From the IMG/VR virus record IMGVR_UViG_3300008110_000299, positions 1-39,807 of that record: a stretch of DNA of 39,807 nt; one strand, 5' to 3'. The notes under the pieces are model-generated. The model was not told the origin of the DNA. It ran no database searches and saw only the letters and a list, made by a program, of their open reading frames with translations. The translations under genes were made by a program, and so were the position numbers. Of the stretch, positions 29,344-37,695 are shown in pieces; the first letter of the stretch is position 1; each line of letters starts with the position of its first letter. This DNA is from a virus.

Positions 29344-30426
29344 TTAATCAGTTAATGCAGTGGCAGGGTCAATCTCATCTAAAATCCTACGACCTTCTTG
29401 CTTGTTAAACTGAGACACAAGCTCATCCATATTTTGTGAAATAGGATCAGCAACCATTCTCTCAAACTCTGTGACAGGAGCGTTAGGGTCTTTGGGTACT
29501 TTAGCCTTGAGAAGCTTTTCACTAAACTGTTCAGCGCCAGACTTACCGCCGGTTATAGCAAGAGCGCCACGGCCTTCAAGGAATCCACCAACACTACCAA
29601 ACAATGCTGCCACACCTAGCTGTGCAGGGTCAAGGTCTTTTGGCTCTTCACGCATTGCCTTAGCAACTTCTTGCTTCTTCTTTTGTTCAATTACGTTTTG
29701 ACCAACACCAAGACCAGCCTCTGTAGCTGTAGTGATAGCAGTGATGCCAGTAGGTGTAAGCAAGCTAGCAATCTTAGACTTGGCAGCAGCCTCACCAGCC
29801 TCACCAATGATGGATTTAGTGGCAACTTTACTTGCTTCTTTAACAGCAGTTTTCTTCAAGCCAGTAGCAACACCAAAACCAATGTAGTTTGTCAGGTCAG
29901 TCAATGCTGCTTTAGCAATGTCCACATATGGACCAACACCGGGTTGACCACCCTTGCTGCCAGCACTTGCAATCTCATCATACAGACGATTACCAAGTGC
30001 CAGCTTCTCTTGATCTGGCAAGGGAGAGTTTCGCAGCTTGTTCAGCGCAGCAACATTAGAGAATGTATTCCATTCTTCACCACGCATGTTAGCCATGAAG
30101 CTGTTAACAAACTCTTTCTTGTCAGTACCTTCTTTGTATGTGGAGTTCATTGCCACTTTAGAATAGTCAGTGATGACCTTAAAGATTTCGGGATTGCTAT
30201 ACAACTCATCGTAAGTAAACTTAGGCTTGTTGCGTTCAGCTTCAGCTTCTACGCGAACCTTCTGAGCAACATCATCCCTACGGAATGGCTTTGCCATTGT
30301 GCCAAAAGCTGGCTTAGTTAAATCAACTTCGGGTGCGGGAGCAGGTGGCTTTGCTGGAATTAAATCAGCATAGTTATCTGCACCACCAGCTTTAGCAGCG
30401 GGTATCAAATCAGCATAATCTGCCAT
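29344..30426 (-). CDS. Virion protein with YADLIP repeats, 360 aa
   Basis: Starts by TAATG overlap with the preceding gene. The N-terminus repeats YADLIPA twice (residues 4-10 and 19-25) before a Pro-rich linker, then a helical region and a hydrophobic stretch (GVATGLKK, LLTPTGITAITTATEAGLGV). Such repeated DLIP-type motifs occur at N-termini of large phage internal proteins. It ends 14 bases before the 1374-aa gene, and the two may be fragments of a single ~1740-aa protein. Probably a virion component ejected with DNA. Confidence 0.65.
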   Translation of the reverse strand: MADYADLIPAAKAGGADNYADLIPAKPPAPAPEVDLTKPAFGTMAKPFRRDDVAQKVRVEAEAERNKPKFTYDELYSNPEIFKVITDYSKVAMNSTYKEGTDKKEFVNSFMANMRGEEWNTFSNVAALNKLRNSPLPDQEKLALGNRLYDEIASAGSKGGQPGVGPYVDIAKAALTDLTNYIGFGVATGLKKTAVKEASKVATKSIIGEAGEAAAKSKIASLLTPTGITAITTATEAGLGVGQNVIEQKKKQEVAKAMREEPKDLDPAQLGVAALFGSVGGFLEGRGALAITGGKSGAEQFSEKLLKAKVPKDPNAPVTEFERMVADPISQNMDELVSQFNKQEGRRILDEIDPATALTD

Positions 30427-31826
30427 TACAAATCCTGTCCTGTAGCTTGTTTAAATCGTGCTTTAACAGCAGCGGAATCAGCGCCTCCACTAATTGCAGC
30501 ATTTGCTTTTCTACGCTCCTCTTGTATATTAACTTGAGGTGCTGCCGCTGGCCTACCACCACTTGATGATGGGGGTAATACTGGTGCTGCTGTCGCTGGT
30601 GTAGCTGGAGCAGCTTCTGTAAGTTGTGTTGGTGCTTTGAAGCTATTCAATACGCTGGCAACATCCCTATTGATTGGCATGCCCTTGTTGTCGGTATACA
30701 TCGACAAAGCAGATTGGGCGGCGCTTGCTTGCAAATCAAGAATGCCTCTACGAACAGCCGCATCTGTTCCAACATAGCTAAAGCCTGTGCTGCCATCTGG
30801 TTTCTCAATGATGGCAAGTTGTTTCGATTTAACCAAATCACCATACTTCGCAGCAAGGGCACGACCAACAGCAGCGCTAGTAAAGGTGTTGAGTGTAGAC
30901 AGGTTTGGAACCTTACCTTCACCATCATCTCCACGAACTTTCTTAGCCTCAGCTTCACGGCGCTCAAGCTCCCATATCCTAGCCAACTCTGCGTCAGCAC
31001 GTTTCTTTTCTTCAGGAGTACCGTTCAAAGAAGCGTTCTTAAGAGTAACAATCTTTTCAGAGAACTTTGTCTGTTCACTACTCATGTTATCTTTAATAGA
31101 TTTAATAACGACTAGCTCTGCATTTGCACTTCCAAGGGCAACATCGTCTTTGTTTTTAGCAGCTAAAAGAGCTTTAGCTTTAGCATCATCTTCTTGTTGA
31201 GCAAAAGTCTTCGGAGGACGAAGCTTAGACATGTCGTATGTAGCATTAACTGTATCTACTGGACGAACAAATCCCTGTGCCGCTTTAAGACGCTCAAGCG
31301 GAACACCAAGCGCTTGTGCCTGTTCAATCATGGCTTTCTCTTTAGCAGAGCTACTAGACTTACTCAGCATATCCCTGATGATGTTGCCAGAAGAAGGCTC
31401 AAGTTGTTTAGTAACTGTATCTTTAGCAGCAATAGGAAGAACAGACAACATCTTAACGCGCTCAAGAGCGGTGGCTGTTGATGAGTTGTCGTTTACAACC
31501 TTGGCAAAGTTACCAAGCTTAAAGCTTCCAGCATCAAAGCCATCCTTCTTGATGTAATCAGTAATCGAAGTCATTACAGGTGCGCTAGTAGCAACAGCGT
31601 ATAACTCGCTCTCAGTAGCTGTTGGGTCATACGTCTTCAAGATATTAATGTTGTTGACTAGCTCAGCTTCTTTCTTTTTATTATCTTCAACTACAGTTTT
31701 GTAATTGGTATAGAGATTCTTAACAGCCTCAGTTCCTCTAAGTTCTGCAAGCTTTCGTTCTTTTTGAATGTCTTCAACAGCAGCTTCAGCAAAGCCACCA
31801 GCGAATGAGCTTAGATTAAATCCCAT
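30426..31826 (-). CDS. Helical internal virion protein, 466 aa
   Basis: Start overlaps the previous stop. MGFNLSSFAGGFAEAAVEDI leads into long charged helices (KERKLAELRG, KKKEAELVNNI) with a central KFSEKIVTLKNAS region and a Pro/Ala-rich tail (PATPATAAPVLPPSSSGGRP, partly quoted) ending VKARFKQATGQDL. Coiled-coil content and position between the 172-aa and 360-aa genes suggest a core or ejection protein like podophage gp14/gp15-class proteins, without sequence proof. Confidence 0.6.
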   Translation of the reverse strand: MGFNLSSFAGGFAEAAVEDIQKERKLAELRGTEAVKNLYTNYKTVVEDNKKKEAELVNNINILKTYDPTATESELYAVATSAPVMTSITDYIKKDGFDAGSFKLGNFAKVVNDNSSTATALERVKMLSVLPIAAKDTVTKQLEPSSGNIIRDMLSKSSSSAKEKAMIEQAQALGVPLERLKAAQGFVRPVDTVNATYDMSKLRPPKTFAQQEDDAKAKALLAAKNKDDVALGSANAELVVIKSIKDNMSSEQTKFSEKIVTLKNASLNGTPEEKKRADAELARIWELERREAEAKKVRGDDGEGKVPNLSTLNTFTSAAVGRALAAKYGDLVKSKQLAIIEKPDGSTGFSYVGTDAAVRRGILDLQASAAQSALSMYTDNKGMPINRDVASVLNSFKAPTQLTEAAPATPATAAPVLPPSSSGGRPAAAPQVNIQEERRKANAAISGGADSAAVKARFKQATGQDL

Positions 31827-32334
31827 TTACATTCTCCATTGTTGTGGGCTTACGAGCCATCAATCCAGACAATTCAATAACAGGCGCTGCTGTTTCATCT
31901 GATGTAGTTTCTTTTGTAGCCATTGCTTTCTTAATAGCAGCATTAATAACACGAGCAGGTATCTGTGTATCGTCAGGATCAGCAGGGAATATTGTGTATT
32001 CAACCTTGTGTATCTCAGCAACAGTCTTCAGCATCTCAATGATGACAGGCATAACCAATAGGCCAGCATCAATTGTATGAACACCAGCAGCAACACCAGA
32101 AAGCATTAAGGCTTCTGCCATAGAAGCCAAAGGAACTTTTGTTTCAACTACGTCTAGCGTACTATTGATAACATCAGGGGAAGATAGTTTATCAATATAC
32201 TTCTGAGCAATCTCATCAGTCTTAACAAGCTTAGGCGGGTTTAACCAATTGTGACTCTTAGGCATATCTGTCCAAGAACCACCAATCGGTACTGGTTTAA
32301 TGACATCAACTGGTGACAGATTATTTGCGGCCAT
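31816..32334 (-). CDS. Late protein, 172 aa, unknown virion-associated
   Basis: Overlaps both neighbours. MAANNLSPVDVIKPVPIGGS start, then WTDMPKSHNWLNPPKL and a hydrophobic region LMLSGVAAGVHTIDAGLLVM before a charged C-terminal tail. It could be a small virion protein or chaperone of the ejection proteins. No family recognised. Confidence 0.55.
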   Translation of the reverse strand: MAANNLSPVDVIKPVPIGGSWTDMPKSHNWLNPPKLVKTDEIAQKYIDKLSSPDVINSTLDVVETKVPLASMAEALMLSGVAAGVHTIDAGLLVMPVIIEMLKTVAEIHKVEYTIFPADPDDTQIPARVINAAIKKAMATKETTSDETAAPVIELSGLMARKPTTMENVNGI

Positions 32335-32533
32335 TTGTCATTTCCTCTTTAGCTTTACGAATACCATAAACAAATTGAGCAATGACATCAAGCTCACTAC
32401 GCTTCTCAGTACCACTGTCTTTCTCAGGCATCCTTGACGAAAGAAATCCTTTAGACTTTGGTTTGTTTTCTTTGGAAGATTGTGTAACAAGTATTGCTTC
32501 GATCTTGTCAATATAGCTTTTAATGTGTTTCAT
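32321..32533 (-). CDS. Small late protein, 70 aa, unknown
   Basis: I choose ATG 32533 (MKHIKSYIDKIEAIL) over an upstream TTG because GGTAAG lies just before it. Basic and Ser/Lys-rich middle (SSKENKPKSKGFLSS) and a C-terminal helix (VIAQFVYGIRKAKEEM). Overlaps the start of the 172-aa gene by 14 bases. Function unknown. Confidence 0.55.
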   Translation of the reverse strand: MKHIKSYIDKIEAILVTQSSKENKPKSKGFLSSRMPEKDSGTEKRSELDVIAQFVYGIRKAKEEMTNGRK

Positions 32534-32538
32534 AATAC

Positions 32539-34545
32539 TTACCAACCTTTAATAACTTCAAACGCAAGCTTTCCCCAAGCAGCAGCGGAAGCGGCGTCTG
32601 CTGTTGTTTGCGCTGCTGATGTAGCGGCAGACTTGTTAATAGACGCAACCGCCAAGTCCCTAATCCTATCCTTCTCGCTTTCGCCTGTCTTGAATGAGTA
32701 TGATAACAGATCACGATATGTTTGTGATAGCTGTGCGTATGTAGAAGAAGACAAGTCTGTAGCATTCTTAGCATTGACAGCGTTGGCTGCGTTGATAGCA
32801 GCAGTGTTTGCTGTTGAAACATCAGCCAAGATTTTAGCATTAGCTACATTAATCTCAGCAGACATGCGTGAGTTAAATTCAGAACGATCATTGGCTTCTT
32901 GTGCATTAAACTTAATCAACTCATTAGCAGCGTTCAGATTTGCAACCCTAACCTTGTTGGTTTCAGAAGCATTGTATTGCTGAGCAGTGAGAGCAAGTGT
33001 AGCAGATATCTTATCGGCTTCCAATTTATTGCTGGCGTTAGTGGCAGCAGCAGCGTTGGCGTAGCCAGCGTCACTGGTCAACGAATCAGCAATTGCCTTT
33101 GCTTTAAACACAGAAGTTTGCTGTGCAATGTCAAGATTCTTAAGGTCCATGTTCAAGAAAGCTTTGGCATTATCAACAGCAACAAGTTGTCGATTGTTTA
33201 GATTGGCTGTTTCAAGAGAAGCAACCTGTGCGGCTTCAGCAAGCTGCATAGCATTACGCGCTGACAGGTTAGCAATGTTTGTAGTGCTGGCAATACGCGC
33301 ATTCTCAAGAGCAATGGTGACAGTGGCATCAAAGTTCCTGTTAGCAATGTCGCTGATTGTGGCAGCATTCTTAACACGAGTTTGAAAAGCTTGATCAAAC
33401 TCTTGCCCAAGAAAAGCAGCACGTTGCTTACCAAGATCAAGGGCAATAGCCTGTCGATTAGACAAGTTCTGCAAAGCCATTGTCTCTTGTATCTTTGCAT
33501 CAGCAGCAGCAATGGGCGATGCAGCCTCAAGCGTTGCTTGGATAATTGCTTGACCAGCCATGCTGGAAGCACCAACACCACGAGCAGCCATCTGTGCTGT
33601 AGCTGCTCTCATAGAAGCAGCAGCCCATGCAGGTGGTTTACCAGCATCGAAGTTTGTCAGGAGCTTGTTAAGCTGACCTTGTACAGTCATCTCTTCAGCA
33701 ACAACACCCTGAGCAGCCTGAGTCTTGGCAAGGCTTTCTTCAACCTTTGCCATATCAACAGCAGGGCCAGCTACCATTTCACCAGCTTGCACTGTACGCT
33801 CAGCAACCGGAGCAACGGTGGTGGCTGTTGCCTGAGCAGCTTCAACACCGCCAACGGCAGAGGTTGTTGGCTCTTGTGTGACGGCTTTTGCCGTTGCTGC
33901 ATCAGACACAGCACCCTGCACAGCTGGCATAGCAGCTAGACTTTCAGCAACAGAAGGAGCAGCAAATGTTGGAGCAACAGTGGCAGCGGTCACTGGAGCA
34001 GAAGGAGTAGCAGTGGCAGCTTCAGCAATCTGTGCTGGTATAGCTTGTGCAGCAGCTGGTGCTGTAGGAGATGCTATCCTCATTGCATCTGTAACTTCGG
34101 TAGTAGCAGCTGTATAACCCGGTGCAGCAGTTAGTGTTGGAGCGCCAGCGTCTGGTGCAACAGTTGAGATTGGTGTAGTTATTAGCTTAGGGGGAGTAGT
34201 TGGTGGCCCTGATCTTGGAACTTGAATACGATCACCCGTTGGTGAATAAGCGTACACCATTCCTTCATTCGGTATCACCGCTGAATAAGCCCCCATAGGA
34301 GGGGCATCGTAGCTATAGCCTTCTGGTAAAACATTACCACCCTCAGCATACTTACGCATCGGAACCTTGGCGACAACCATACCACCCTTAGCCATACGCT
34401 CTGCAAACTTAGAAGTGACAGCAGCATAGCGCTGAGCGTCAGAAGGTGTAGATGCAAGATACTCATCGAACATCTGCATTGGACCATCATAGCCCATCTT
34501 ACGAGCTACAATCTCTTTTTGTTTTGCTGTAAAGTTTTCAGCCAT
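32539..34545 (-). CDS. Alanine-rich coiled-coil virion protein, 668 aa
   Basis: N-terminal MAENFTAKQKEIVARKMGYD ... FDEYLAS and KGGMVVAKVPMRKYAEGG resemble structural proteins of marine and freshwater phages that I recall as uncharacterised. Residues about 115-260 are low-complexity Ala/Thr/Pro. From about 260 to 660 it is a long Ala/Asn-rich helix with many repeats of an AxxAxxxNAxN kind (coiled coil). It ends AWGKLAFEVIKGW. Probably an elongated internal or tail component; function inferred from composition and location. Confidence 0.65.
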   Translation of the reverse strand: MAENFTAKQKEIVARKMGYDGPMQMFDEYLASTPSDAQRYAAVTSKFAERMAKGGMVVAKVPMRKYAEGGNVLPEGYSYDAPPMGAYSAVIPNEGMVYAYSPTGDRIQVPRSGPPTTPPKLITTPISTVAPDAGAPTLTAAPGYTAATTEVTDAMRIASPTAPAAAQAIPAQIAEAATATPSAPVTAATVAPTFAAPSVAESLAAMPAVQGAVSDAATAKAVTQEPTTSAVGGVEAAQATATTVAPVAERTVQAGEMVAGPAVDMAKVEESLAKTQAAQGVVAEEMTVQGQLNKLLTNFDAGKPPAWAAASMRAATAQMAARGVGASSMAGQAIIQATLEAASPIAAADAKIQETMALQNLSNRQAIALDLGKQRAAFLGQEFDQAFQTRVKNAATISDIANRNFDATVTIALENARIASTTNIANLSARNAMQLAEAAQVASLETANLNNRQLVAVDNAKAFLNMDLKNLDIAQQTSVFKAKAIADSLTSDAGYANAAAATNASNKLEADKISATLALTAQQYNASETNKVRVANLNAANELIKFNAQEANDRSEFNSRMSAEINVANAKILADVSTANTAAINAANAVNAKNATDLSSSTYAQLSQTYRDLLSYSFKTGESEKDRIRDLAVASINKSAATSAAQTTADAASAAAWGKLAFEVIKGW

Positions 34546-34565
34546 TGTTGTTACTACCTTTTATA

Positions 34566-35030
34566 TTAAGCCACAAGGCCGTTTAAGTATGCAGTCTTAC
34601 CATCTTTTTTAGTAGCTGTCAATGTTTGGCACTTGAGATTATTAGCATCATATGATACATGAACCCATCCGCTATCTGGAATACCCGGAGTATAAAACTC
34701 TAAAATCAATTGTGTATATTGTAAACTATCTTTGATGTATTGTGCAAGTGTTGCGTTAGGAATACCGGCAATTTCAATGTCAGCAGCTTGCCCCTTACAA
34801 TGATCGCTGGTGCGACTCCCGCCAACAGCAGCATTGACATCTGGACTACGATATCCACTGTTGACTTTAATGCCAACACCATAGTGGTCACGCAATGGCT
34901 GCAACACTTTCTCAGCCAGCAGTTTCAGATTTGCAATGTCAGCTTCTGTTGGTTCATTGGGCATGCCTTTACGCAGAGCAGTTTCGCTCTTTGTCATTTC
35001 ATGCAAGGAGAAGTTTGCTGTCAGATTCAT
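34566..35030 (-). CDS. Endolysin, peptidase M15 family, 154 aa
   Basis: Cleaves peptidoglycan cross-links, by family knowledge. Zn-ligand motifs: SDHCKGQAADIE (H77, D84) and GWVHVSY (H124), plus R61 in VNSGYRSPDVN; this is the M15_3-type D-Ala/D-Glu peptidase pattern. No signal peptide, so it needs the holin next to it. ATGA-coupled to the holin gene. Intact length for phage M15 endolysins. Confidence 0.9.
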   Translation of the reverse strand: MNLTANFSLHEMTKSETALRKGMPNEPTEADIANLKLLAEKVLQPLRDHYGVGIKVNSGYRSPDVNAAVGGSRTSDHCKGQAADIEIAGIPNATLAQYIKDSLQYTQLILEFYTPGIPDSGWVHVSYDANNLKCQTLTATKKDGKTAYLNGLVA

Positions 35031-35437
35031 TTGCTATTCTTCATTTCAATAATCTTCTCTAATGTACGACCACCAAAATAGGCAGACATAATTAGCATAC
35101 CCCATTGACCTAGTAGGTTAACGTAGCTTTCTTTAGCATCATATCCAAAGGCGCTCATCATTGCAAATAGAAAGTATCCAACAAAGATAGCGACTAGTGA
35201 CATTGGACGGATATTCTTAGACAACCAGCTATCGCTGTTCATGTCAGCAGTCCAACGACCACTAACATTATTCTGTTCTGTCTTATACATCTCAGTGTCA
35301 TTAGCCATCTTAGCCAACTCACCATCCTGTGCCATCTTAGCTAAGTCAAGTTGTGCTTTAGCTTTAGCTTCAGGGTCTGGAATAAGTTTGTCAATTAGCT
35401 TACCGCCAACTTCTAATAGTGCTGTGAGAGGAAACAT
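35027..35437 (-). CDS. Holin, 3TM GTA-type family, 136 aa
   Basis: ATG 35437 preferred because AAGG lies 6 bases upstream; a TTG at 35443 overlaps the previous stop but is too close. N-terminal helix (LLEVGGKLIDKLIPDPEAKAK), then GRWTADMNSDSWLSKNIRP, a motif I recognise from the gene-transfer-agent-type 3TM holin family, and two transmembrane segments (about residues 80-97 and 105-123). Ends with a basic tail. Makes the membrane lesion that lets the endolysin reach the wall. Confidence 0.82.
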   Translation of the reverse strand: MFPLTALLEVGGKLIDKLIPDPEAKAKAQLDLAKMAQDGELAKMANDTEMYKTEQNNVSGRWTADMNSDSWLSKNIRPMSLVAIFVGYFLFAMMSAFGYDAKESYVNLLGQWGMLIMSAYFGGRTLEKIIEMKNSK

Positions 35438-35439
35438 AC

Positions 35440-35934
35440 TCAACCTTTCTGAAAACTACAATTACCGGCACACTGTTCAAGTATCTCAATTGAGAAATAA
35501 CCAATGGCACCTACCATAATAAAAAATACAAGTCCTATTAGAATGAGTTCAATGACCTCATCCATTTCTTTCTTACGCTTTGCAGCTGCTTCTCGCTCAC
35601 GCCTAGCATCATGGGCAGACTCCACATCCATTGCTGCTGCTCGTGATTTAATCTTGTTCCAAACATCTATCTTGCCACTCTGCATAAACAGAAGTTGTAG
35701 CTCATCTTCAAAGCGCTTAGCCTGATCTAGAGCCATCTCAATCTGGATGGCAGTACCCATTGATGACTTAGACTTCTTTGCCTGTACAACTGCTTTAGTT
35801 GCTGTTGACTTGGCATCGAAGTACTTGCCTAAAACAGGACCAAGCGAAGACACATCGTCAACAGTTTTGCTAACCTTCTTGATTAGCGCAACCGCTGCCT
35901 GTATACCTGCTAGCGCTGTTAAAGGATCAATCAT
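35440..35934 (-). CDS. Lysis-cassette protein with C-terminal transmembrane helix, 164 aa
   Basis: Start at 35934 (MIDPLTALAGIQAAVALIKK) is fixed by ATGA overlap with the small gene before it. Long helical charged core (KKSKSSMGTAIQIEMALDQAK, DARREREAAAKRKKEMDEV) and one strong TM segment near the C-terminus (ELILIGLVFFIMVGAIGYF). The family is common beside 3TM holins in environmental phages, but its role is unknown; spanin-like or antiholin function is possible. Confidence 0.65.
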   Translation of the reverse strand: MIDPLTALAGIQAAVALIKKVSKTVDDVSSLGPVLGKYFDAKSTATKAVVQAKKSKSSMGTAIQIEMALDQAKRFEDELQLLFMQSGKIDVWNKIKSRAAAMDVESAHDARREREAAAKRKKEMDEVIELILIGLVFFIMVGAIGYFSIEILEQCAGNCSFQKG

Positions 35935-36047
35935 TTCTTTTCTTTCCAAACAAGACACCAAACGTGCTGTCTATCAGAAGACCACGACCATCTCTTGCAC
36001 TCATAAACAACATAAGCAGCAGGAGGAGGTGGTGGCAGAGCATCCAT
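35931..36047 (-). CDS. Tiny Trp-rich lysis-cassette protein, 38 aa
   Basis: Starts in the previous stop (TAATG) and ends in ATGA with the next start, so both boundaries are coupled. Product MDALPPPPPAAYVVYECKRW is followed by Trp-rich SWSSDRQHVWCLVWKEKK: five Trp, two Cys and a Pro run in 38 residues. No TM segment or lipobox. A real gene by its perfect coupling; function unknown. Confidence 0.65.
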   Translation of the reverse strand: MDALPPPPPAAYVVYECKRWSWSSDRQHVWCLVWKEKK

Positions 36048-36274
36048 TAGTGACTCTTAAAGTCTTGGATAAAGACGGCTATGGCAGCAATGAGGCCACC
36101 AATCCACAGCAAAGGCTTTGCCAGCTTGCTCAGGGTTTCTAACACTTTGAACGCGCCTTGAGCAGCAGCAAAGGCTGTTGTTACATCTTTAGTGCTTTCG
36201 CTTAAGGCATCAACTTTGCTTTCAACAGCCACCAGCCTGTCGTATATTTCGCGGTGGGTGATGTCTTCGGTCAT
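36047..36274 (-). CDS. XhlA-like holin/antiholin, 75 aa
   Basis: MTEDITHREIYDRLVAVESK amphipathic N-terminal helix, coiled-coil core, and one C-terminal TM helix (PLLWIGGLIAAIAVFIQDF). This one-TM tail-anchored layout matches hemolysin XhlA-type phage proteins. It may be a second holin or an antiholin regulating the 3TM holin at 35027-35437. ATGA-coupled upstream and TAATG-coupled downstream. Confidence 0.72.
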   Translation of the reverse strand: MTEDITHREIYDRLVAVESKVDALSESTKDVTTAFAAAQGAFKVLETLSKLAKPLLWIGGLIAAIAVFIQDFKSH

Positions 36275-36453
36275 GGTGTATCAGCCGGTAATGGCGTGTT
36301 GCCCTCTGCCAGCCATGCAAGGTATTGCTGGTAGTCGGTGTTGTCTGGGTCGAAGGGGATGCCATACTGTCTACCTACTGCATCATTTCCTATGACACAT
36401 GAAGGCTCATTAAAATCAGGTGCAGATGAAACTGCTTTTTTATAGCTAATCAT
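36271..36453 (-). CDS. Small tail-fibre-associated protein, 60 aa
   Basis: Follows the 360-aa fibre gene with no gap. MISYKKAVSSAPDFNEPSCV then DPDNTDYQQYLAWLAEGNTPLP: the NxDYQxYLxWLAEGNxPxPAD motif is typical of short proteins encoded after phage tail-fibre genes, resembling tail-fibre assembly C-termini. Likely an assembly helper or a part of the fibre tip. Confidence 0.65.
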   Translation of the reverse strand: MISYKKAVSSAPDFNEPSCVIGNDAVGRQYGIPFDPDNTDYQQYLAWLAEGNTPLPADTP

Positions 36454-37536
36454 TTATAACTCCGCAGAAAAATCAACATAGCAACTAACGCCATTAGGAA
36501 TAATTAAGGCTGGTCTACCAGTAGTTAATCCTGCACCTGACGCAATAAAGTCCAGTGAAGCAGTTGTGATAGAAGAAGATTGCGCTGAAAGAGATGTTAT
36601 TACTGGCGCACCCGAACCATCAAATATTCTTAATGTTGTCCCACCACTAGAACTTCCAGTAGGAGATGTCCTCATTGGATTAGCAAAGTTTGTACCGCAC
36701 ATTTGACCAGTAGTTGAATTACCTACCACACCAATTAAAAATGCTTGATTAGATGCCCCACTGCTTGAATACTTCACATAATACCGTTGACAAAGCGCCA
36801 ATTCTGTCCCATAAGGCCGGTAGTCAAACGATGTGGCTGTGCTGCCTTTTTCAAGCTGTACGCCTGTGATGTAGAAGGTTGCTCCGTTTGTGCCGACTAC
36901 GCTTGTTGCGCCTGTGGCTGAGAAGTATCCCGCCGCCGCCCAAGCACCCGCAGTTCCGCTATATGTAGAACCCACACCAAGACCAAAACGAATCGTCATG
37001 CCAACGCCGTTGGTAGTTAACCAAGTTCCGCCAGTATCGCCAGCAATAGTTATTGTCTTATATTCGTATGTGTTTGCAACTGAAATTGTATAAGTAAAGG
37101 GATATGACCTGTCATTTGCTGCATTATTAATAGCACCGCCAAATGTTCCAGTCAAACTTGAGCGAACCCAAAACGATAGCGTTACTGTTGCTGCGCCAGC
37201 CGCACCCCACCCCAAATCAAAAACATTTAACCCCTCAACCCTCTGGTTAATCATAAAATAATCAGCCGCAACAATAGAATAGGCAGATGATGAAGTAGTC
37301 AACAAACTTTTAATAAAACCCGTTGCGGCAGTTGAACTTTGCTGCGCTGTTAATTTTGATGTCTGTGAAACGCTGTACTGCCACCTGTCAATTGTGTATG
37401 TGCCATCCGTAGGCGTAACACTCGCCCCAGCGTTCCTCTGATCCAAAACCATTTGGCCGTTGATGATGCGGTTCTTGAAGCCGTTGTACTGGGCTTGGGT
37501 GTCCAGCATCCCTGCGTTTACTGTTGTGAGTGTCAT
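36454..37536 (-). CDS. Tail fibre / carbohydrate-recognition protein, 360 aa
   Basis: Starts in ATGA overlap with the 53-aa gene. Begins MTLTTVNAGMLDTQAQYNGF, then NRIINGQMVLDQRNAG and YTIDRWQ, a combination I recognise in many tail-fibre or tailspike tip proteins that form beta-sandwich carbohydrate-binding domains. The C-terminal half is Ser/Thr/Gly-rich beta structure, with VQLEKGSTATSFDYRPYGTE. Probably a receptor-binding protein. Host glycan unknown. Confidence 0.78.
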   Translation of the reverse strand: MTLTTVNAGMLDTQAQYNGFKNRIINGQMVLDQRNAGASVTPTDGTYTIDRWQYSVSQTSKLTAQQSSTAATGFIKSLLTTSSSAYSIVAADYFMINQRVEGLNVFDLGWGAAGAATVTLSFWVRSSLTGTFGGAINNAANDRSYPFTYTISVANTYEYKTITIAGDTGGTWLTTNGVGMTIRFGLGVGSTYSGTAGAWAAAGYFSATGATSVVGTNGATFYITGVQLEKGSTATSFDYRPYGTELALCQRYYVKYSSSGASNQAFLIGVVGNSTTGQMCGTNFANPMRTSPTGSSSGGTTLRIFDGSGAPVITSLSAQSSSITTASLDFIASGAGLTTGRPALIIPNGVSCYVDFSAEL

Positions 37537-37694
37537 GCCAGTTGCTCCTCAGTGGGTCGTGCCAGTGTCGGGTGTTCCCAACTTTTGATGTAATCGCCCT
37601 TGCCGTCAGAGTCGTTCTGGAGGGTGATGGTGGTGGTGAAGTCCTGCTGAGTCAGCGCGGGGTACAGCGCCATGATTTTGTCGTAAAGTGTCAT
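37533..37694 (-). CDS. Short XkdW-like tail protein, 53 aa
   Basis: MTLYDKIMALYPALTQQDFT start, NDSDGKGDYIKSWEHP middle, and ARPTEEQLA end. The YIxxWxxPxxxRPTxEQL pattern resembles XkdW-type small proteins encoded between tail fibres. ATGA overlap with the fibre gene at 36454 fixes its end. Likely a fibre assembly chaperone or linker. Confidence 0.68.
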   Translation of the reverse strand: MTLYDKIMALYPALTQQDFTTTITLQNDSDGKGDYIKSWEHPTLARPTEEQLA

Positions 37695-37695
37695 G

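Noticed and set aside
29671-30321. 216-codon + strand frame opposite the 360-aa late gene
   Set aside because: It is antisense to a coupled late gene, is Cys/Ser-rich and low in charge as expected of a shadow, and has no ribosome binding site.
33382-33939. 185-codon + strand frame opposite the Ala-rich virion protein
   Set aside because: It arises from the repetitive GC-rich codons of the coiled coil on the other strand; composition (Ser/Cys-rich) is not protein-like.
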